From Micromonospora sp. NBC_01740 (GTDB lineage: Bacteria > Actinomycetota > Actinomycetes > Mycobacteriales > Micromonosporaceae): DNA of 64,000 bases. The stretch is taken from contig NZ_CP109150.1 in the NCBI RefSeq assembly GCF_035920365.1, positions 1,674,001 through 1,738,000 on the forward strand, in the 5' to 3' direction. Position numbers and translations under genes: made by a program. The notes under the pieces were generated by a model, which did not search any database, had not been told where the DNA came from, and was given only the letters and a program-made list of their open reading frames with translations. Positions 19,182 to 28,805 of this stretch are shown here, one piece after another (positions within the stretch are counted from its first letter, which is position 1; the number at the start of each line of letters is the position of its first letter).

Positions 19182-21146
19182 TCAGTCGTCCAGCCAGTCC
19201 AGCCGGCGGCCACCCCGGTCCTGCTGCGGTGGGCCGTCCGGGCGACCGCGACCGGTCTGCGGGTCGTCGTAGCCGCCCGGCTGGCCGTAGCCACCCTGGC
19301 CGTAGCCGTCGCGGTCCTCGTAGCCGCCGCGCTGCTGCGGGGGCTCCTGACCGTAGCCACCCTGGCCGTAGCCGCCCTGGTTGTCGTACGAGGTGGGCTG
19401 GTCGTAGCCGCCCGGCTGGCCGTAGCCGCCGCGTGGCGCCGGGGGCTCCTGACCGTAGCCACCGGGCTGGCCGTAGCCGCCCCGCTCGTAGCCGCCGCCC
19501 GGTTGGTCGTAACCGCCGGTCTGCTCGCCGCCCCGGCCGTACGCGCCCGGGTCGGACTGGCCGTAGCCCTGACCCTGCTCCGGCTGGTAGACGCCGGTGG
19601 CGTACGGGTCGGCCGGGGCCGGGTACTGGGTGGCGTCGCCGGTGTAGCGGCCGGTCGGCTCGTCGTACCGCTCGCCGTGGCCCCGGCCGCCGCCCGCCGG
19701 CGGGTAGCCCGCGGCACCCGCCGTGCCGGCCGCACCTGCCGGAGCGCCGTAGTCGTTGCTGCCGTAGCCGCCGCCCGAGGCGGGAGCGTTGCCGTAGCCG
19801 CTCCCGGACGAGGGCGCGTTGCCGTAGCCGCCGCTGCCGCTGCCGTAGCCGCCGCCGGAGGCGGGAGCGTTGCCGTAGCCGGCACCGCCGTAGCCACCCG
19901 CGCCGGCCGGCTCGTCGCCGTAGCCGCTGCCGCCCCAGCCCTGCTGGTTGCCCGCCGCGCCGTAGGGCTGCGGGGGAGCGCCGTACGGGTCCGGCGGCAC
20001 GTCGTCGACCACGGGGCGGTGCATCATCGTCGGGGCGTCGCTGAGCGCGGCGCCGCCCACCATCGTCGGATCCGGCGTGGTGCCGACCCGGTTGACCACC
20101 CGGGTCTGGTCGTCCGCACCGCGGAACGCCCCGCGGGCCGCCGGGACCGCGCCGGCCGCGGCGCCCGCCGGGGCGTCGTCGTCGGCCTCGTCGCCGTTGT
20201 CCTTGCGCCGCATCAGGAGCAGCACGATGGTGCCGACACCGGCGGCGACGAGCAGGCCGCCGAGCAGGATGATCAGCCAGGAGCCCATGCCGCCGGAGTC
20301 CTCGTTGCTGGCGTTGGCCGCCGCGCCCGGGGTCGCCTCGGTGCTCTCCTCGGGCGTCTCCTCGACGGGCTCGTCGGAGGGGGGCGGCTCCTCGCTGGCC
20401 GACGGGGTGGGGCTCGGGGTCGTCTCGACCTTGATCGCCAGCGCGATGCGCTGGCCGGTGACGCTCTGCCCGGCGGACGCGTCGAAGCTCTTGGTGGCGT
20501 AGACCTCACCGACGCTGGCACCGATGGCGAGCCGGCCGGGCGCGATCGGCTTCTCGCTGTTGCCGGAGAAGCGGAAGTTGCCGTCGTCGTCGCTGATCGT
20601 GTCGATCTTCTTGCCGGCGCCGTCCTGGAGCATGACCACGGCGTTCGGCACGGCCTTGCCGTTCGCCTGCACGACCACCTTGCCGGAGACCGACTTGACG
20701 GTCTGCGTCTGGGGCGGCTGGGACGGCTGGGCCCGGCCCTTGACGCCGAGCTGGAAGGTGGCGGTGCCGGCGCCGGACTTGTCGCCCTCGGCCGCCACCG
20801 TCACGGTGACGTTGGCGTCGCCGGCGTTGTCGCTGGCCCTGATCCGCAGCAGCTGGGACCTCGGCCGGTCGTTGTTGACGTCGATCTCTCCGCAGCCGCC
20901 CGCGCAGCTCACGCCGCCCGGCAGGCCGGCGAGGCTGATCTTGACCTTCTCGTCGCCTTCGCGGGGGGTCACCTGCACGGTGACGGCGGCGTCGCTGCCG
21001 GCGTTGACGGTGACCGAGCCGGGCGACACGGTGACGTCCGCGGCCAGGGCTGGTGTGGCGGGGACGGCGAGCAGAGCGCCGACAACCAGCGCCACGACCA
21101 CACCGGCCCGCTGCTTCCAGGCACGTCGGTGTGTTGACACGTCCAC
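19182..21146 (-). CDS. Membrane protein with extracellular beta domains and Tyr/Gly/Gln-rich cytoplasmic tail
   Basis: 654 residues. A signal peptide (cleavage near ALAAD) leads into two extracellular parts: a beta-sandwich with one Cys pair (CAGGC), then a carboxypeptidase-regulatory-like domain (SGKVVVQANGKAVPNAVV, GNFRFSG). An acidic Pro/Thr/Ser linker precedes one membrane helix (about 295-318, SWLIILLGGLLVAAGVG) and an RRK stop-transfer. The remaining 320 residues are low complexity: repeats of GGYGQPGGYGQ, GGYGNAPASGG and RGG. The topology puts this tail in the cytoplasm. Function unknown. A GTG 6 nt downstream of the given start has better ribosome-site spacing. Confidence 0.8.
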   Translation of the reverse strand: MDVSTHRRAWKQRAGVVVALVVGALLAVPATPALAADVTVSPGSVTVNAGSDAAVTVQVTPREGDEKVKISLAGLPGGVSCAGGCGEIDVNNDRPRSQLLRIRASDNAGDANVTVTVAAEGDKSGAGTATFQLGVKGRAQPSQPPQTQTVKSVSGKVVVQANGKAVPNAVVMLQDGAGKKIDTISDDDGNFRFSGNSEKPIAPGRLAIGASVGEVYATKSFDASAGQSVTGQRIALAIKVETTPSPTPSASEEPPPSDEPVEETPEESTEATPGAAANASNEDSGGMGSWLIILLGGLLVAAGVGTIVLLLMRRKDNGDEADDDAPAGAAAGAVPAARGAFRGADDQTRVVNRVGTTPDPTMVGGAALSDAPTMMHRPVVDDVPPDPYGAPPQPYGAAGNQQGWGGSGYGDEPAGAGGYGGAGYGNAPASGGGYGSGSGGYGNAPSSGSGYGNAPASGGGYGSNDYGAPAGAAGTAGAAGYPPAGGGRGHGERYDEPTGRYTGDATQYPAPADPYATGVYQPEQGQGYGQSDPGAYGRGGEQTGGYDQPGGGYERGGYGQPGGYGQEPPAPRGGYGQPGGYDQPTSYDNQGGYGQGGYGQEPPQQRGGYEDRDGYGQGGYGQPGGYDDPQTGRGRPDGPPQQDRGGRRLDWLDD

Positions 21147-21300
21147 CGCCCTTCCGGACTGACTTCCCTCGGCGGCGGGGCGCCGGGCCGGGGATCATCA
21201 CGGTACGAATACGCCGTCGGCAACTATGCCTTGTCTGACCGGATCGGCGCGACCCAGGGCCAGCGTCAGGCGCGGCGCGTTGAAGCCGTATCGTCCCGTC

Positions 21301-21654
21301 GTGTCCTCTCCGCACACTAAGTCCGCCGCGGTCGCGGCGGCGTTGTCGGCGCTCGACGAGGGGCGTACGCCCGAACGGCCGGTCCTCCGGGAGGCGGTCC
21401 GTGCCCTGTTGACCGTCCTCGCGGAGCGCGCCCCCGGCCGATCGGTGGAGGTGCGGGTCCCACCTTACGGCGCAGTTCAGTGCGTTCCCGGTCCCCGACA
21501 CACCCGTGGCACCCCCGCCAACGTCGTCGAGATGGAGCCCGAGACCTGGCTGGCGGTGGCCACCGGACGGCTCGACTGGGCCGACGCGATCACCCAGGGT
21601 CGCGTACGGGTGAGTGGAATCCGAGCGGACCTCTCCGCGCACCTGCCGCTCTAG
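21301..21654 (+). CDS. Sterol-carrier-like (SCP2-type) protein next to purF
   Basis: 117 residues from GTG. The C-terminal half ([56 protein letters not shown]) follows the SCP2 fold pattern used in small lipid-binding proteins. An orthologue sits in front of purF in mycobacteria as well. No catalytic motif is seen; why it accompanies purF is unknown. Confidence 0.75.
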   Translation: MSSPHTKSAAVAAALSALDEGRTPERPVLREAVRALLTVLAERAPGRSVEVRVPPYGAVQCVPGPRHTRGTPANVVEMEPETWLAVATGRLDWADAITQGRVRVSGIRADLSAHLPL

Positions 21655-21703
21655 CTGGGGCGATACGCATCGACCGGTCACACATCGGAGCCGGATCGTG
21701 ACT

Positions 21704-21749
21704 TTCTGTATCGACACGGATTCGCGTACACTGTCAGGCGACGACAGTG
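21704..21749 (+). promoter_or_regulatory. purF promoter with palindrome over the -10
   Basis: TACACT (21727-21732) is a good -10; TTCTGT, 17 nt upstream, is a weak -35. CACTGTC (21729-21735) and GACAGTG (21743-21749) form a 7-bp inverted repeat that overlaps the -10, and GCGTACACTGTCAGG (21724-21738) matches the purS upstream motif in 14 of 15 bases. Confidence 0.5.
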
Positions 21750-21825
21750 GTCCCGGCCGAGGAGTGCGGATCCGCCCCCCGCGTGATTCCGCAAGGCCGG
21801 TCCAGATCAGCATGAGGGAGCGCAG

Positions 21826-23364
21826 GTGCCCCGAGGCGACGGCCGGCTGAGCCACGACCTTGATCCCCAACGACCAGGCCCCCAGGACGCGTGCGGCGTC
21901 TTCGGCGTCTGGGCGCCCGGGGAGGAGGTCGCCAACCTGACCTACTTCGGGCTCTACGCCCTCCAGCACCGTGGTCAGGAGGCCGCGGGCATCGCGGTCA
22001 GCGACGGCTCGGGCGTCGTGGTCTACAAGGACCTCGGCCTGGTCGCCCAGGTCTTCGACGAGCCGACCCTGGCCAGCCTGCGCGGGCACGTGGCGATCGG
22101 GCACGCCCGCTACTCCACCACCGGCGGCTCGACGTGGGAGAACGCCCAGCCGACCATCCGGTCCACCACCTCCGGCACCACCATCGCGCTGGCCCACAAC
22201 GGCAACCTGGTCAACACCGCGGAGCTCCAGCGCGAGGTCGCCGAGCGGGGCCTGGTCGCCGACGGCTCGACCAACGACACCTCCCTGGTGACGATGCTGC
22301 TGGCCAGCCGCCCGGACCTGTCGGTCGAGGCGGCGGCGCTGGAGGTGCTGCCGCGGCTGCGGGGCGCGTTCAGCTTCGTGTTCATGGACGAGTCGACCCT
22401 CTACGCGGCCCGCGACCCGCACGGCGTACGCCCGCTGGTGCTGGGCCGTCTGGAGCGCGGCTGGGTGGTGGCCAGCGAGACGGCCGCGCTGGACATCGTC
22501 GGCGCGAGCGTGGTCCGCGAGGTCGAGCCCGGCGAGCTGATCGCGATCGACGAGGACGGCCTGCGCTCCAGCCGGTTCGCCGCCCCGGAGCCCAAGGGCT
22601 GCCTCTTCGAGTACGTCTACATCGCCCGCCCGGACGCCACCATCGCCGGCCGCAACGTGCACTCCGCCCGGGTGCAGATCGGCCGCCAGCTGGCCAAGGA
22701 GCACCCGGTCGAGGCCGACCTGGTCATCCCGGTGCCGGAGTCCGGCACCCCGGCCGCGATCGGCTACGCCGAGGAGTCGGGCATCACCTACGGCGCCGGC
22801 CTGATGAAGAACCCGTACGTCGGGCGCACCTTCATCCAGCCGTCGCAGACGCTGCGCCAGCTCGGCATCCGGCTCAAGCTCAACCCGCTGCGGGAGAACG
22901 TCCGGGGCAAGCGGCTGGTCGTGGTCGACGACTCGATCGTGCGCGGCAACACCCAGCGGGCGATCGTGCGGATGCTGCGCGAGGCCGGCGCGCTGGAGGT
23001 GCACGTGCGCATCTCCTCGCCGCCGGTCAACTGGCCGTGCTTCTACGGCATCGACTTCGCCACCCGCGCCGAGCTGCTGGCCAACGGGCTGGACAACGAC
23101 GGCATCCGGCGCTCCATCGGGGCGGACACGCTCGGCTACGTGTCGCTCCCGGGCCTGATCGCCGCCACCGAGCAGCCGAAGACCCGGCTGTGCCGGGCGT
23201 GCTTCGACGGGGAATACCCGATCGAGCTGCCCGCCGGCAACCTGATCGGCAAGCACGTGCTCGAAGGGGTGGGCCGGCGGGTCGCCGCGCAGGCGGCCGA
23301 CACTCCGGAGCACACCGCCCCGCTCGTCGCCACTCCGGGCGGCGTGACCACACACCGCCCGTAG
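21826..23364 (+). CDS. purF: Amidophosphoribosyltransferase
   Basis: 512 residues. PurF makes phosphoribosylamine from PRPP and glutamine, the committed step of purine synthesis. The glutaminase nucleophile is Cys23 in DACGVFGVW, exposed after removal of a 22-residue propeptide. The PRPP loop is [12 protein letters not shown]. Cysteines in [17 protein letters not shown] and [11 protein letters not shown] place it in the Fe-S type seen in Bacillus. The GTG start follows GGGAG. purM is 58 nt downstream. Confidence 0.95.
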   Translation: MPRGDGRLSHDLDPQRPGPQDACGVFGVWAPGEEVANLTYFGLYALQHRGQEAAGIAVSDGSGVVVYKDLGLVAQVFDEPTLASLRGHVAIGHARYSTTGGSTWENAQPTIRSTTSGTTIALAHNGNLVNTAELQREVAERGLVADGSTNDTSLVTMLLASRPDLSVEAAALEVLPRLRGAFSFVFMDESTLYAARDPHGVRPLVLGRLERGWVVASETAALDIVGASVVREVEPGELIAIDEDGLRSSRFAAPEPKGCLFEYVYIARPDATIAGRNVHSARVQIGRQLAKEHPVEADLVIPVPESGTPAAIGYAEESGITYGAGLMKNPYVGRTFIQPSQTLRQLGIRLKLNPLRENVRGKRLVVVDDSIVRGNTQRAIVRMLREAGALEVHVRISSPPVNWPCFYGIDFATRAELLANGLDNDGIRRSIGADTLGYVSLPGLIAATEQPKTRLCRACFDGEYPIELPAGNLIGKHVLEGVGRRVAAQAADTPEHTAPLVATPGGVTTHRP

Positions 23365-23422
23365 CACCACCCGGCGCGGCCCGGCCACCGCCGGCGCGGC
23401 GCCAGAACCAAGGGGGAGAACC

Positions 23423-24577
23423 GTGACGCACGTGTCCGAGCGCAGCGGCGCAGGAAGCAGCCCGTCCGGCGCCGGCGGCGACCGCCAGCCCTGGACGGCC
23501 GGCACCGGCCGCCAGGCGCGCAAACGCTCGGTCTCGTACGCGGACGCCGGCGTCTCGATCGAGGCGGGCGACCGCGCGGTCGAGCTGCTCAAGTCGAAGG
23601 TGAAGCAGACCCGACGCCCCGAGGTGATGGGCGACCTGGGGGGCTTCGCCGGCCTGTTCCGGCTGGACACGAAGAAGTACAAGAACCCGATCCTGGCCTC
23701 GTCCACGGACGGCGTGGGCACCAAGCTGGTGATCGCGCAGCAGATGGACATCCACGACACGGTCGGCATCGACCTGGTCGCGATGGTCGTCGACGACCTG
23801 GTGGCCTGCGGCGCCGAGCCGCTCTTCCTGCTCGACTACATCGCCACCGGCGAGGTCGTACCGGACAAGGTCGCCGAGATCGGCGCCGGCATCGCCGACG
23901 GCTGCCGCTACGCCGGCTGCGCCCTGCTGGGCGGCGAGACCGCCGAGCACCCGGGCGTGCTCCGCCCGGACGAGTACGACATCTCCGCCACCGGTGTCGG
24001 TGTGGTCGAGGAGAGCGACATCCTCAGCCCGGACCGGGTCGAGGTGGGCGACGTGGTCATCGCGATGCGCTCCTCCGGCCTGCACTCCAACGGCTACTCG
24101 CTGGTGCGCCACGTGCTGCTGGGCGCCGGCCGGATGCGGCTCGACGTGGTGATCGACGACTTCGGCCGGCAGCGCACCCTCGGCGAGGAGCTGCTCACCC
24201 CGACGAAGATCTACGCGCAGGACTGCCTCAAGCTCATCGCCGAGGCCGAGGTGCGCTCCATCGCCCACGTCACCGGCGGCGGCATCCCCGGCAACCTGGT
24301 CCGGGTGCTCCCCGAGCACGTCGACGCGGTCGTCAACCGGTCCACCTGGAAGCCGCAGCCGATCTTCGACCTGATCCAGTCCAAGGGGCGGATCGAGGAC
24401 CCGGAGATGGAGGCGACCTTCAACATGGGCGTCGGCATGTTCGCGATCGTCTCCGCCGAGGACGCGGACCGCGCGCTGGCCACCCTGACGGGCCGGGGCG
24501 TCGACGCGTGGCAGGCCGGCGAGATCATCGAGGGCTCCGGCAACGTGCAGATGGTCGGCCAGCACACCCGGGGCTGA
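23423..24577 (+). CDS. purM: Phosphoribosylformylglycinamidine cyclo-ligase
   Basis: 384 residues. PurM closes the imidazole ring to give AIR, using ATP. Core motifs are [13 protein letters not shown], the ATP loop [31 protein letters not shown] and [11 protein letters not shown], then [11 protein letters not shown] head of about 35 residues rich in Gly and Ser precedes the conserved start; GGGGGAG upstream supports this GTG. The next purine-block gene in related genomes, DUF3073, is separated here by the RiPP cassette. Confidence 0.95.
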   Translation: MTHVSERSGAGSSPSGAGGDRQPWTAGTGRQARKRSVSYADAGVSIEAGDRAVELLKSKVKQTRRPEVMGDLGGFAGLFRLDTKKYKNPILASSTDGVGTKLVIAQQMDIHDTVGIDLVAMVVDDLVACGAEPLFLLDYIATGEVVPDKVAEIGAGIADGCRYAGCALLGGETAEHPGVLRPDEYDISATGVGVVEESDILSPDRVEVGDVVIAMRSSGLHSNGYSLVRHVLLGAGRMRLDVVIDDFGRQRTLGEELLTPTKIYAQDCLKLIAEAEVRSIAHVTGGGIPGNLVRVLPEHVDAVVNRSTWKPQPIFDLIQSKGRIEDPEMEATFNMGVGMFAIVSAEDADRALATLTGRGVDAWQAGEIIEGSGNVQMVGQHTRG

Positions 24578-24640
24578 TCGACTCCCGGTGACCGTACGGG
24601 CACCTGATCAGGGCTTCACCCGAGTGGCCGTCGCCGCCTA

Positions 24641-24704
24641 GCCTGAAGGGCACCCTCAGAGCTGTCGGGGCCGCCTGCCCGGTTTCCCCGACAGCCCTTC
24701 AGGC
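24641..24704. promoter_or_regulatory. Nested inverted repeats upstream of the radical SAM gene
   Basis: Outer arms GCCTGAAGGG (24641-24650) and CCCTTCAGGC (24695-24704) and inner arms GCTGTCGGGG (24661-24670) and CCCCGACAGC (24686-24695) are both perfect 10-bp pairs. The structure ends 3 nt before the GGAGGAGGG ribosome site. It could be a purM terminator, an attenuator for the RiPP genes or an operator. A -10-like TAGCCT overlaps the left arm. Confidence 0.6.
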
Positions 24705-24717
24705 GCGGAGGAGGGCA

Positions 24718-25851
24718 ATGGCTGCTCGGGGACTGTCGTTCAGCGGGATGCGCGGCCTGGCCGCCGTCCCCTCGTACGTGGTCATGCAGCCCACCACCCT
24801 GTGCAACCTGGACTGCGCCTACTGCTACCTGCCGTTCCGCGCGGCCGACCGGCGGATGCCGGTGCCGGTGGCCGAGGCGGTGGCCGCGTCGGTCAACCCG
24901 TGGGCGGCGGCGGGCCGGTTCTCGGTGGTGTGGCACGGCGGCGAGCCGCTGGCCGCCGGACGGGAGCACCTGGCCGCGCTGATCGCGCCCTTCGGGCCCG
25001 GGGTCGAGCACCACGTGCAGACCAACGCCACGCTGATCGACGACGCCTGGTGCGCGTTCTTCGTCGAGCACGGGGTGCGGGTGAGCGTGAGCGTGGACGG
25101 CCCGCGGGAACGCAACGGCGACCGGGTCACCCGGGGCGGCGGTCCCGCGTACGACCGGATCCTGCGCGGGGTGGCGGCGCTGCGCCGGCACGGCCTGCCG
25201 TTCTCGGCGCTGGCGGTGGTGGGTCGCCCCGGGCCGGGCCTGGCCACCGAGCTGTACGACTACTTCCTCGACCTGGGCTGTGACGTGCTGGGCGTCAACA
25301 TCGAGGAGACCGAGGGGGTCAACCTCCGCGACAACTCCCACGACGCGGGGCTGGTGACCGCCTTCTGGGCGGAGCTGGTGGCGGCCTGGCGCCGGGAGCC
25401 CCGGATTCACCTGCGCGAGGTCGAGTGGTCGCTGCGGTACGCCGCGGCGGTGCTCGACGGCAGCGCCGACGACCTGCTTCCCCGGCGGTTGGACCCGATC
25501 CCGACCGTCGGCCACGACGGCTCGGTGACCGTGCTCTCGCCGGAGCTGGCCGGCTTCACCGATGTCCGGTACGGCGACTTCAGCAGCGGAAACGTGCTGG
25601 CCACCCCGCTGGTCGAGATCCTCGCCCATGCGGACCGGACGCCCTGGGTCGGCGAGTTCCTCGCCGGCGTCGAGGCGTGCCGTGCGTCCTGCCCCTACTT
25701 CGGGTTCTGCGGCGGCGGCCACGCGGCCAACCGCTACTTCGAACAGGGGCGTTTCGACGGTACGCAGACCGCGCACTGCCGCAACAGCAAGATCCACTTA
25801 CTGGAGGGAGTGTTGGAGCATGCCCGAGACCACCAGTCACCGGCATCCTGA
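24718..25851 (+). CDS. Radical SAM/SPASM peptide maturase, predicted cyclophane-forming
   Basis: 377 residues. The radical SAM cluster is bound by CNLDCAYCY (Cys29, 33, 36); GGEP (74-77) follows the first repeat of the barrel. A C-terminal SPASM-like region has Cys321, 325, 331 and 354 (CRASCPYFGFCGGGHAAN, then AHC) for a second Fe-S cluster. This layout is that of RiPP maturases such as the three-residue cyclophane enzymes (GrrM, XyeB, FxsB, AmcB). The next gene, overlapping by 32 nt, encodes a fitting precursor, so it most likely joins an aromatic ring carbon to the beta-carbon of a nearby residue. No transporter or protease follows. The start is supported by GGAGGAGGG. Confidence 0.88.
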   Translation: MAARGLSFSGMRGLAAVPSYVVMQPTTLCNLDCAYCYLPFRAADRRMPVPVAEAVAASVNPWAAAGRFSVVWHGGEPLAAGREHLAALIAPFGPGVEHHVQTNATLIDDAWCAFFVEHGVRVSVSVDGPRERNGDRVTRGGGPAYDRILRGVAALRRHGLPFSALAVVGRPGPGLATELYDYFLDLGCDVLGVNIEETEGVNLRDNSHDAGLVTAFWAELVAAWRREPRIHLREVEWSLRYAAAVLDGSADDLLPRRLDPIPTVGHDGSVTVLSPELAGFTDVRYGDFSSGNVLATPLVEILAHADRTPWVGEFLAGVEACRASCPYFGFCGGGHAANRYFEQGRFDGTQTAHCRNSKIHLLEGVLEHARDHQSPAS

Positions 25852-26053
25852 CCGGAGGACGGACACCCCGGACGAGGTCGCCGACCGGGTGCGGGAAGCC
25901 GCGCCGGGACTCACCGCACTCCTCCACGAGGCCGAGGCCGCGCGGCGACTACGGGCCGAGGTGGCGGGCGGGGACGGCGCGAGCGCCGTGTGCGCCTGGA
26001 ACCACTTCGAGAACATCCCGACGTTCTACAACTGGAACAACCGCCCCCGCTGA
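25820..26053 (+). CDS. RiPP precursor peptide with three aromatic-x-Asn triads
   Basis: 77 residues, starting inside the end of the maturase gene after GGAGGGAG. The leader (about 1-55) is charged and helical (PDEVADRVREAAPGLTALLH). After a Gly-Ala break the core reads WNHFENIPTFYNWNNRPR (60-77). Triads Phe63-Glu-Asn65, Phe69-Tyr-Asn71 and Trp72-Asn-Asn74 each fit the aromatic-x-Asn form used for three-residue cyclophanes; Trp60-Asn-His62 is a fourth, weaker candidate. The core resembles actinobacterial multiple-cyclophane (AmcA-type) precursors as I recall them. Cys58 just before the core is unexplained. The mature product and its cleavage site are unknown. Confidence 0.75.
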   Translation: MPETTSHRHPDRRTDTPDEVADRVREAAPGLTALLHEAEAARRLRAEVAGGDGASAVCAWNHFENIPTFYNWNNRPR

Positions 26054-26063
26054 GACAGACCGT

Positions 26064-26119
26064 GATCAGGGACCTGCCGATCGTCCGGAGGGTTGTCCGG
26101 GCGGGGCAGGTCCCTGATC
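26064..26119 (+). terminator. Strong hairpin after the RiPP precursor
   Basis: GATCAGGGACCTGCC (26064-26078) and GGCAGGTCCCTGATC (26105-26119) form a perfect 15-bp stem with a 26-nt loop, 11 nt after the precursor stop. It closes the two-gene unit. Confidence 0.7.
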
Positions 26120-26196
26120 GTCGGTCTTGGCGCCGCTTCGATGGGCACATGCGTGAGCACGCGGGCGATCACCGCGTGCTCAGCTGCTACCGGAGG

Positions 26197-26412
26197 TCAG
26201 CGGGGCGGACGTACCCAGGGATCCGGGTCTTCGTCCGCGTGATCCTCATCATCGTCGTCGACATACTCTTTGTAGTCGTCGTCGAAGTTGTGCTCAGACT
26301 TACCAGCACCCGCCAGTTCGCGCTGCAAGGCGGTGAGGTCGGTGTTCGGGGAGTGGTACTTCAACTCCCGCGCCACCTTCGTCTGCTTGGCCTTAGCACG
26401 GCCGCGCCCCAT
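26197..26412 (-). CDS. DUF3073 family protein
   Basis: 71 residues from ATG after GAGGGGG. MGRGRAKAKQTKVARELKYH and TDLTALQRELAGAGK are the DUF3073 pattern, a short actinobacterial protein with a basic head and a very acidic tail (DDDYKEYVDDDDEDHADED). Function unknown. In Streptomyces the same gene lies between purM and vdh. Confidence 0.88.
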   Translation of the reverse strand: MGRGRAKAKQTKVARELKYHSPNTDLTALQRELAGAGKSEHNFDDDYKEYVDDDDEDHADEDPDPWVRPPR

Positions 26413-26663
26413 GGCTCGACCCCCTCGCACAGAATGCGGGGCAGCCCGAAGGCGGGCCCCGATGACGTCAGGCATCTCTCGTGGCTCTTACGGTACATGG
26501 GGATGCCACCGTTCGGCACCTCGGGTTACCGTCGACCGACACCGCGCGTCGCGGTCATCCGGCCGTCACCGATTGTACCCGGTAAGGAGCGGCGCCGGGA
26601 GCGCCCGTGACACCGGGCAGAGCCATGCGAAACCACCCTAACGGGACGGGCCACCCGCCGGGC

Positions 26664-26691
26664 CGGGGGCGGAACGACCGCTCCGCCCCCG
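26664..26691 (-). terminator. Hairpin terminator after vdh
   Basis: CGGGGGCGGA/TCCGCCCCCG, a 10-bp perfect stem with an 8-nt loop, begins 7 nt after the vdh stop codon on the minus strand. Confidence 0.55.
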
Positions 26692-26697
26692 AGGCGC

Positions 26698-27780
26698 TCA
26701 GCGCAGGTGGATCGTGCGCAGCCGGCCGACGTCGGCCATCCGCCGCTCCGCCAGCCGGTCCGCCGCCACGGCCGGCGGCACGCCCTCGGCGTCGGCCAGT
26801 CGCAGGATCTCCCGGGTGGTGTCGTAGATCCGGGTCGCGCGCAGCTTGGCCCGGTCGAAGTTGAAGCCCTCGATCTCGTCCGCCACCTGGATCACGCCGC
26901 CGGCGTTCACGACGTAGTCCGGGGCGTAGAGGATGCCGCGGTCGGCGAGGAGCTTCTCGATGCCGGAGTGGGCGAGCTGGTTGTTGGCCGCGCCGGCGAC
27001 CACCTTGGCGCGCAGCGCCGGCACCGTGTCGTCGTTGAGCGCGCCGCCCAGGGCGCACGGGGCGTACACGTCGATGTCGGCGGCGACCAGCGCGGCGGCG
27101 TCGTCGACCAGCGCGACCTGCGGGTGGGTGGCGCGGGCCCACTCGAGGGCCTTCGGGTTGACGTCGGTCGCCACCACCTCGGCGCCGTCGTCGACCAGGT
27201 GGCCGACGAGGTACTTGCCGACCTTGCCCAGGCCCGCCACGCCGACCCGTCGGCCGGCGAGGGTCGGGGCGCCCCAGACGTGCTCGGCCGCGGCCCGCAT
27301 GCCCTGGAACACGCCCCAGGCGGTGAGGATCGAGGAGTCGCCGGCGCCGCCGTGCTCGACGCTGCGGCCCGTGACGTAGGAGGTCTCGCGGGCGATCACG
27401 TCCATGTCGGCGACGTAGGTGCCGACGTCGCAGGCGGTGTAGTAGCGCCCGGCGAGGGACTCCACGAAGCGGCCGTACGCGCGCAGCAGCGCCTCGCTCT
27501 TGATCCGCTCGGGGTCACCCCAGATGACCGCCTTGCCGCCGCCCAGGTCCAGCCCGGCGAGGGCGTTCTTGTAGGCCATGCCCCGGGAGAGGTCGAGCAC
27601 GTCGGCGAGGGCGTCGGACTCGCTGGCGTACGGGTAGAACCGGGTCCCACCGAGCGCGGGGCCGAGCGCGGTGGAGTAGATGCCGATGATCGCCTTGAGG
27701 CCGGTCTGCTTGTCCTGGCAGAACACGACCTGTTCGTGACCGCTGGACCCCGGGTCTTCGGTGGTGGCGAATACGCCCAT
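26698..27780 (-). CDS. vdh: Valine/branched-chain amino acid dehydrogenase
   Basis: 360 residues. A member of the Glu/Leu/Phe/Val dehydrogenase family: the substrate-side motifs [12 protein letters not shown] and [17 protein letters not shown] carry the active-site lysines, and [13 protein letters not shown] is the NAD-binding glycine loop. Its length and its place upstream of bldC match Streptomyces vdh, which deaminates valine, leucine and isoleucine to supply branched acyl primers. Confidence 0.88.
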   Translation of the reverse strand: MGVFATTEDPGSSGHEQVVFCQDKQTGLKAIIGIYSTALGPALGGTRFYPYASESDALADVLDLSRGMAYKNALAGLDLGGGKAVIWGDPERIKSEALLRAYGRFVESLAGRYYTACDVGTYVADMDVIARETSYVTGRSVEHGGAGDSSILTAWGVFQGMRAAAEHVWGAPTLAGRRVGVAGLGKVGKYLVGHLVDDGAEVVATDVNPKALEWARATHPQVALVDDAAALVAADIDVYAPCALGGALNDDTVPALRAKVVAGAANNQLAHSGIEKLLADRGILYAPDYVVNAGGVIQVADEIEGFNFDRAKLRATRIYDTTREILRLADAEGVPPAVAADRLAERRMADVGRLRTIHLR

Positions 27781-27952
27781 GACTCGCTCCTGGTGTGGGG
27801 TGCGCCCTTGTGGGACGCGGACCGGTGGACCGCCGGCGGGATGCTGCCGGTGCCGCTGAGCCTAGTATCGGCCGACGCCGTCCGGCCGCCCACGGCACGC
27901 GTGATCGCGCTGCCGACGACGGCCGAGTTCCAATTCGTGGGAGGATCGCGCC

Positions 27953-28792
27953 GTGCCGTCGCTCTTCGCTTCATACCTGCGCGTGTACGAGCCGCTGACC
28001 GCCTTCGACCGGGACCGCCAGGCGTACTGGCGGCGCTACGTCGAGCAGGGGCGGGCGGTGGCACCGGTGGAGGGGCCGGGCCGGCAACGGACGTCGGTGC
28101 TGGAGGCGCTCGGCGCCGGCTGGACCCGGCTGCCCGACCTGCCGGACGAGGCGTACGTCCTGGAGACCGACGAGGCCCTGCTGGTCTGCCCGTGGAACCT
28201 GCGCATCCGGGTGGCCGAGGCGGCGTTGAACGCGCGCGACGGGGTGCCGCCGGTGCTGGCCGACGCGTTCGTGCCGCCGGTGCTCGCCGGGCAGGCGAAG
28301 GCCGTGGTGGAGGACTGGCGCAGCGGGGCGCGGGTGCTGGAGCACGGCGTGCCGCGCGTGCACGAGCAGATCGCCACGTGGGGCGTACCGCTGCGCTGGT
28401 TCGTGCTCTTCGGCCCGGAGGAACGGCACCACGTGACCCACCCCGGGCGGCGGGCGCTGCACTACCGGACGGAGATCTCCAAGGCGCGGCGGCGTTCGTC
28501 GCGGGCCCTGTCGGTGCTGCGCAAGTCGATCGGCGACGCGCCGATCACGGAGGCGGTCGAGGAGGCCGCCCGCTGGCTGGAGGAGTTCCACCCCCGTTCG
28601 ATGGTGGAGCTGGACTACGGCGGCCTGGTCGAGCTGCTGTCGGACGAGACGCTGGCCGCCGACGACTCGCCCCAGCTGGTGGCGAGCGGGCTCGCCGGGC
28701 TGTCCCGGGGCGAGGCGGAGGAGGCCTCGGCGGCGTACGACAAGCTGGTCGCGCGCTGGCGGGCGATCCAGTTGCTGGAACGGTGCAATTAG
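27953..28792 (+). CDS. Conserved actinobacterial protein of the vdh-bldC locus
   Basis: 279 residues from GTG. No enzyme motif recognised. The sequence (VYEPLTAFDRDRQAYWRRYV at the start, FGPEERHHV and LRKSIGD in the middle, WLEEFHPRSMVELDYGGL) is like the product of the gene between vdh and bldC in Streptomyces. It is soluble, with many Arg and Glu residues. Function unknown. Confidence 0.75.
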   Translation: MPSLFASYLRVYEPLTAFDRDRQAYWRRYVEQGRAVAPVEGPGRQRTSVLEALGAGWTRLPDLPDEAYVLETDEALLVCPWNLRIRVAEAALNARDGVPPVLADAFVPPVLAGQAKAVVEDWRSGARVLEHGVPRVHEQIATWGVPLRWFVLFGPEERHHVTHPGRRALHYRTEISKARRRSSRALSVLRKSIGDAPITEAVEEAARWLEEFHPRSMVELDYGGLVELLSDETLAADDSPQLVASGLAGLSRGEAEEASAAYDKLVARWRAIQLLERCN

Positions 28793-28805
28793 TACGAAAG
28801 CGCCC

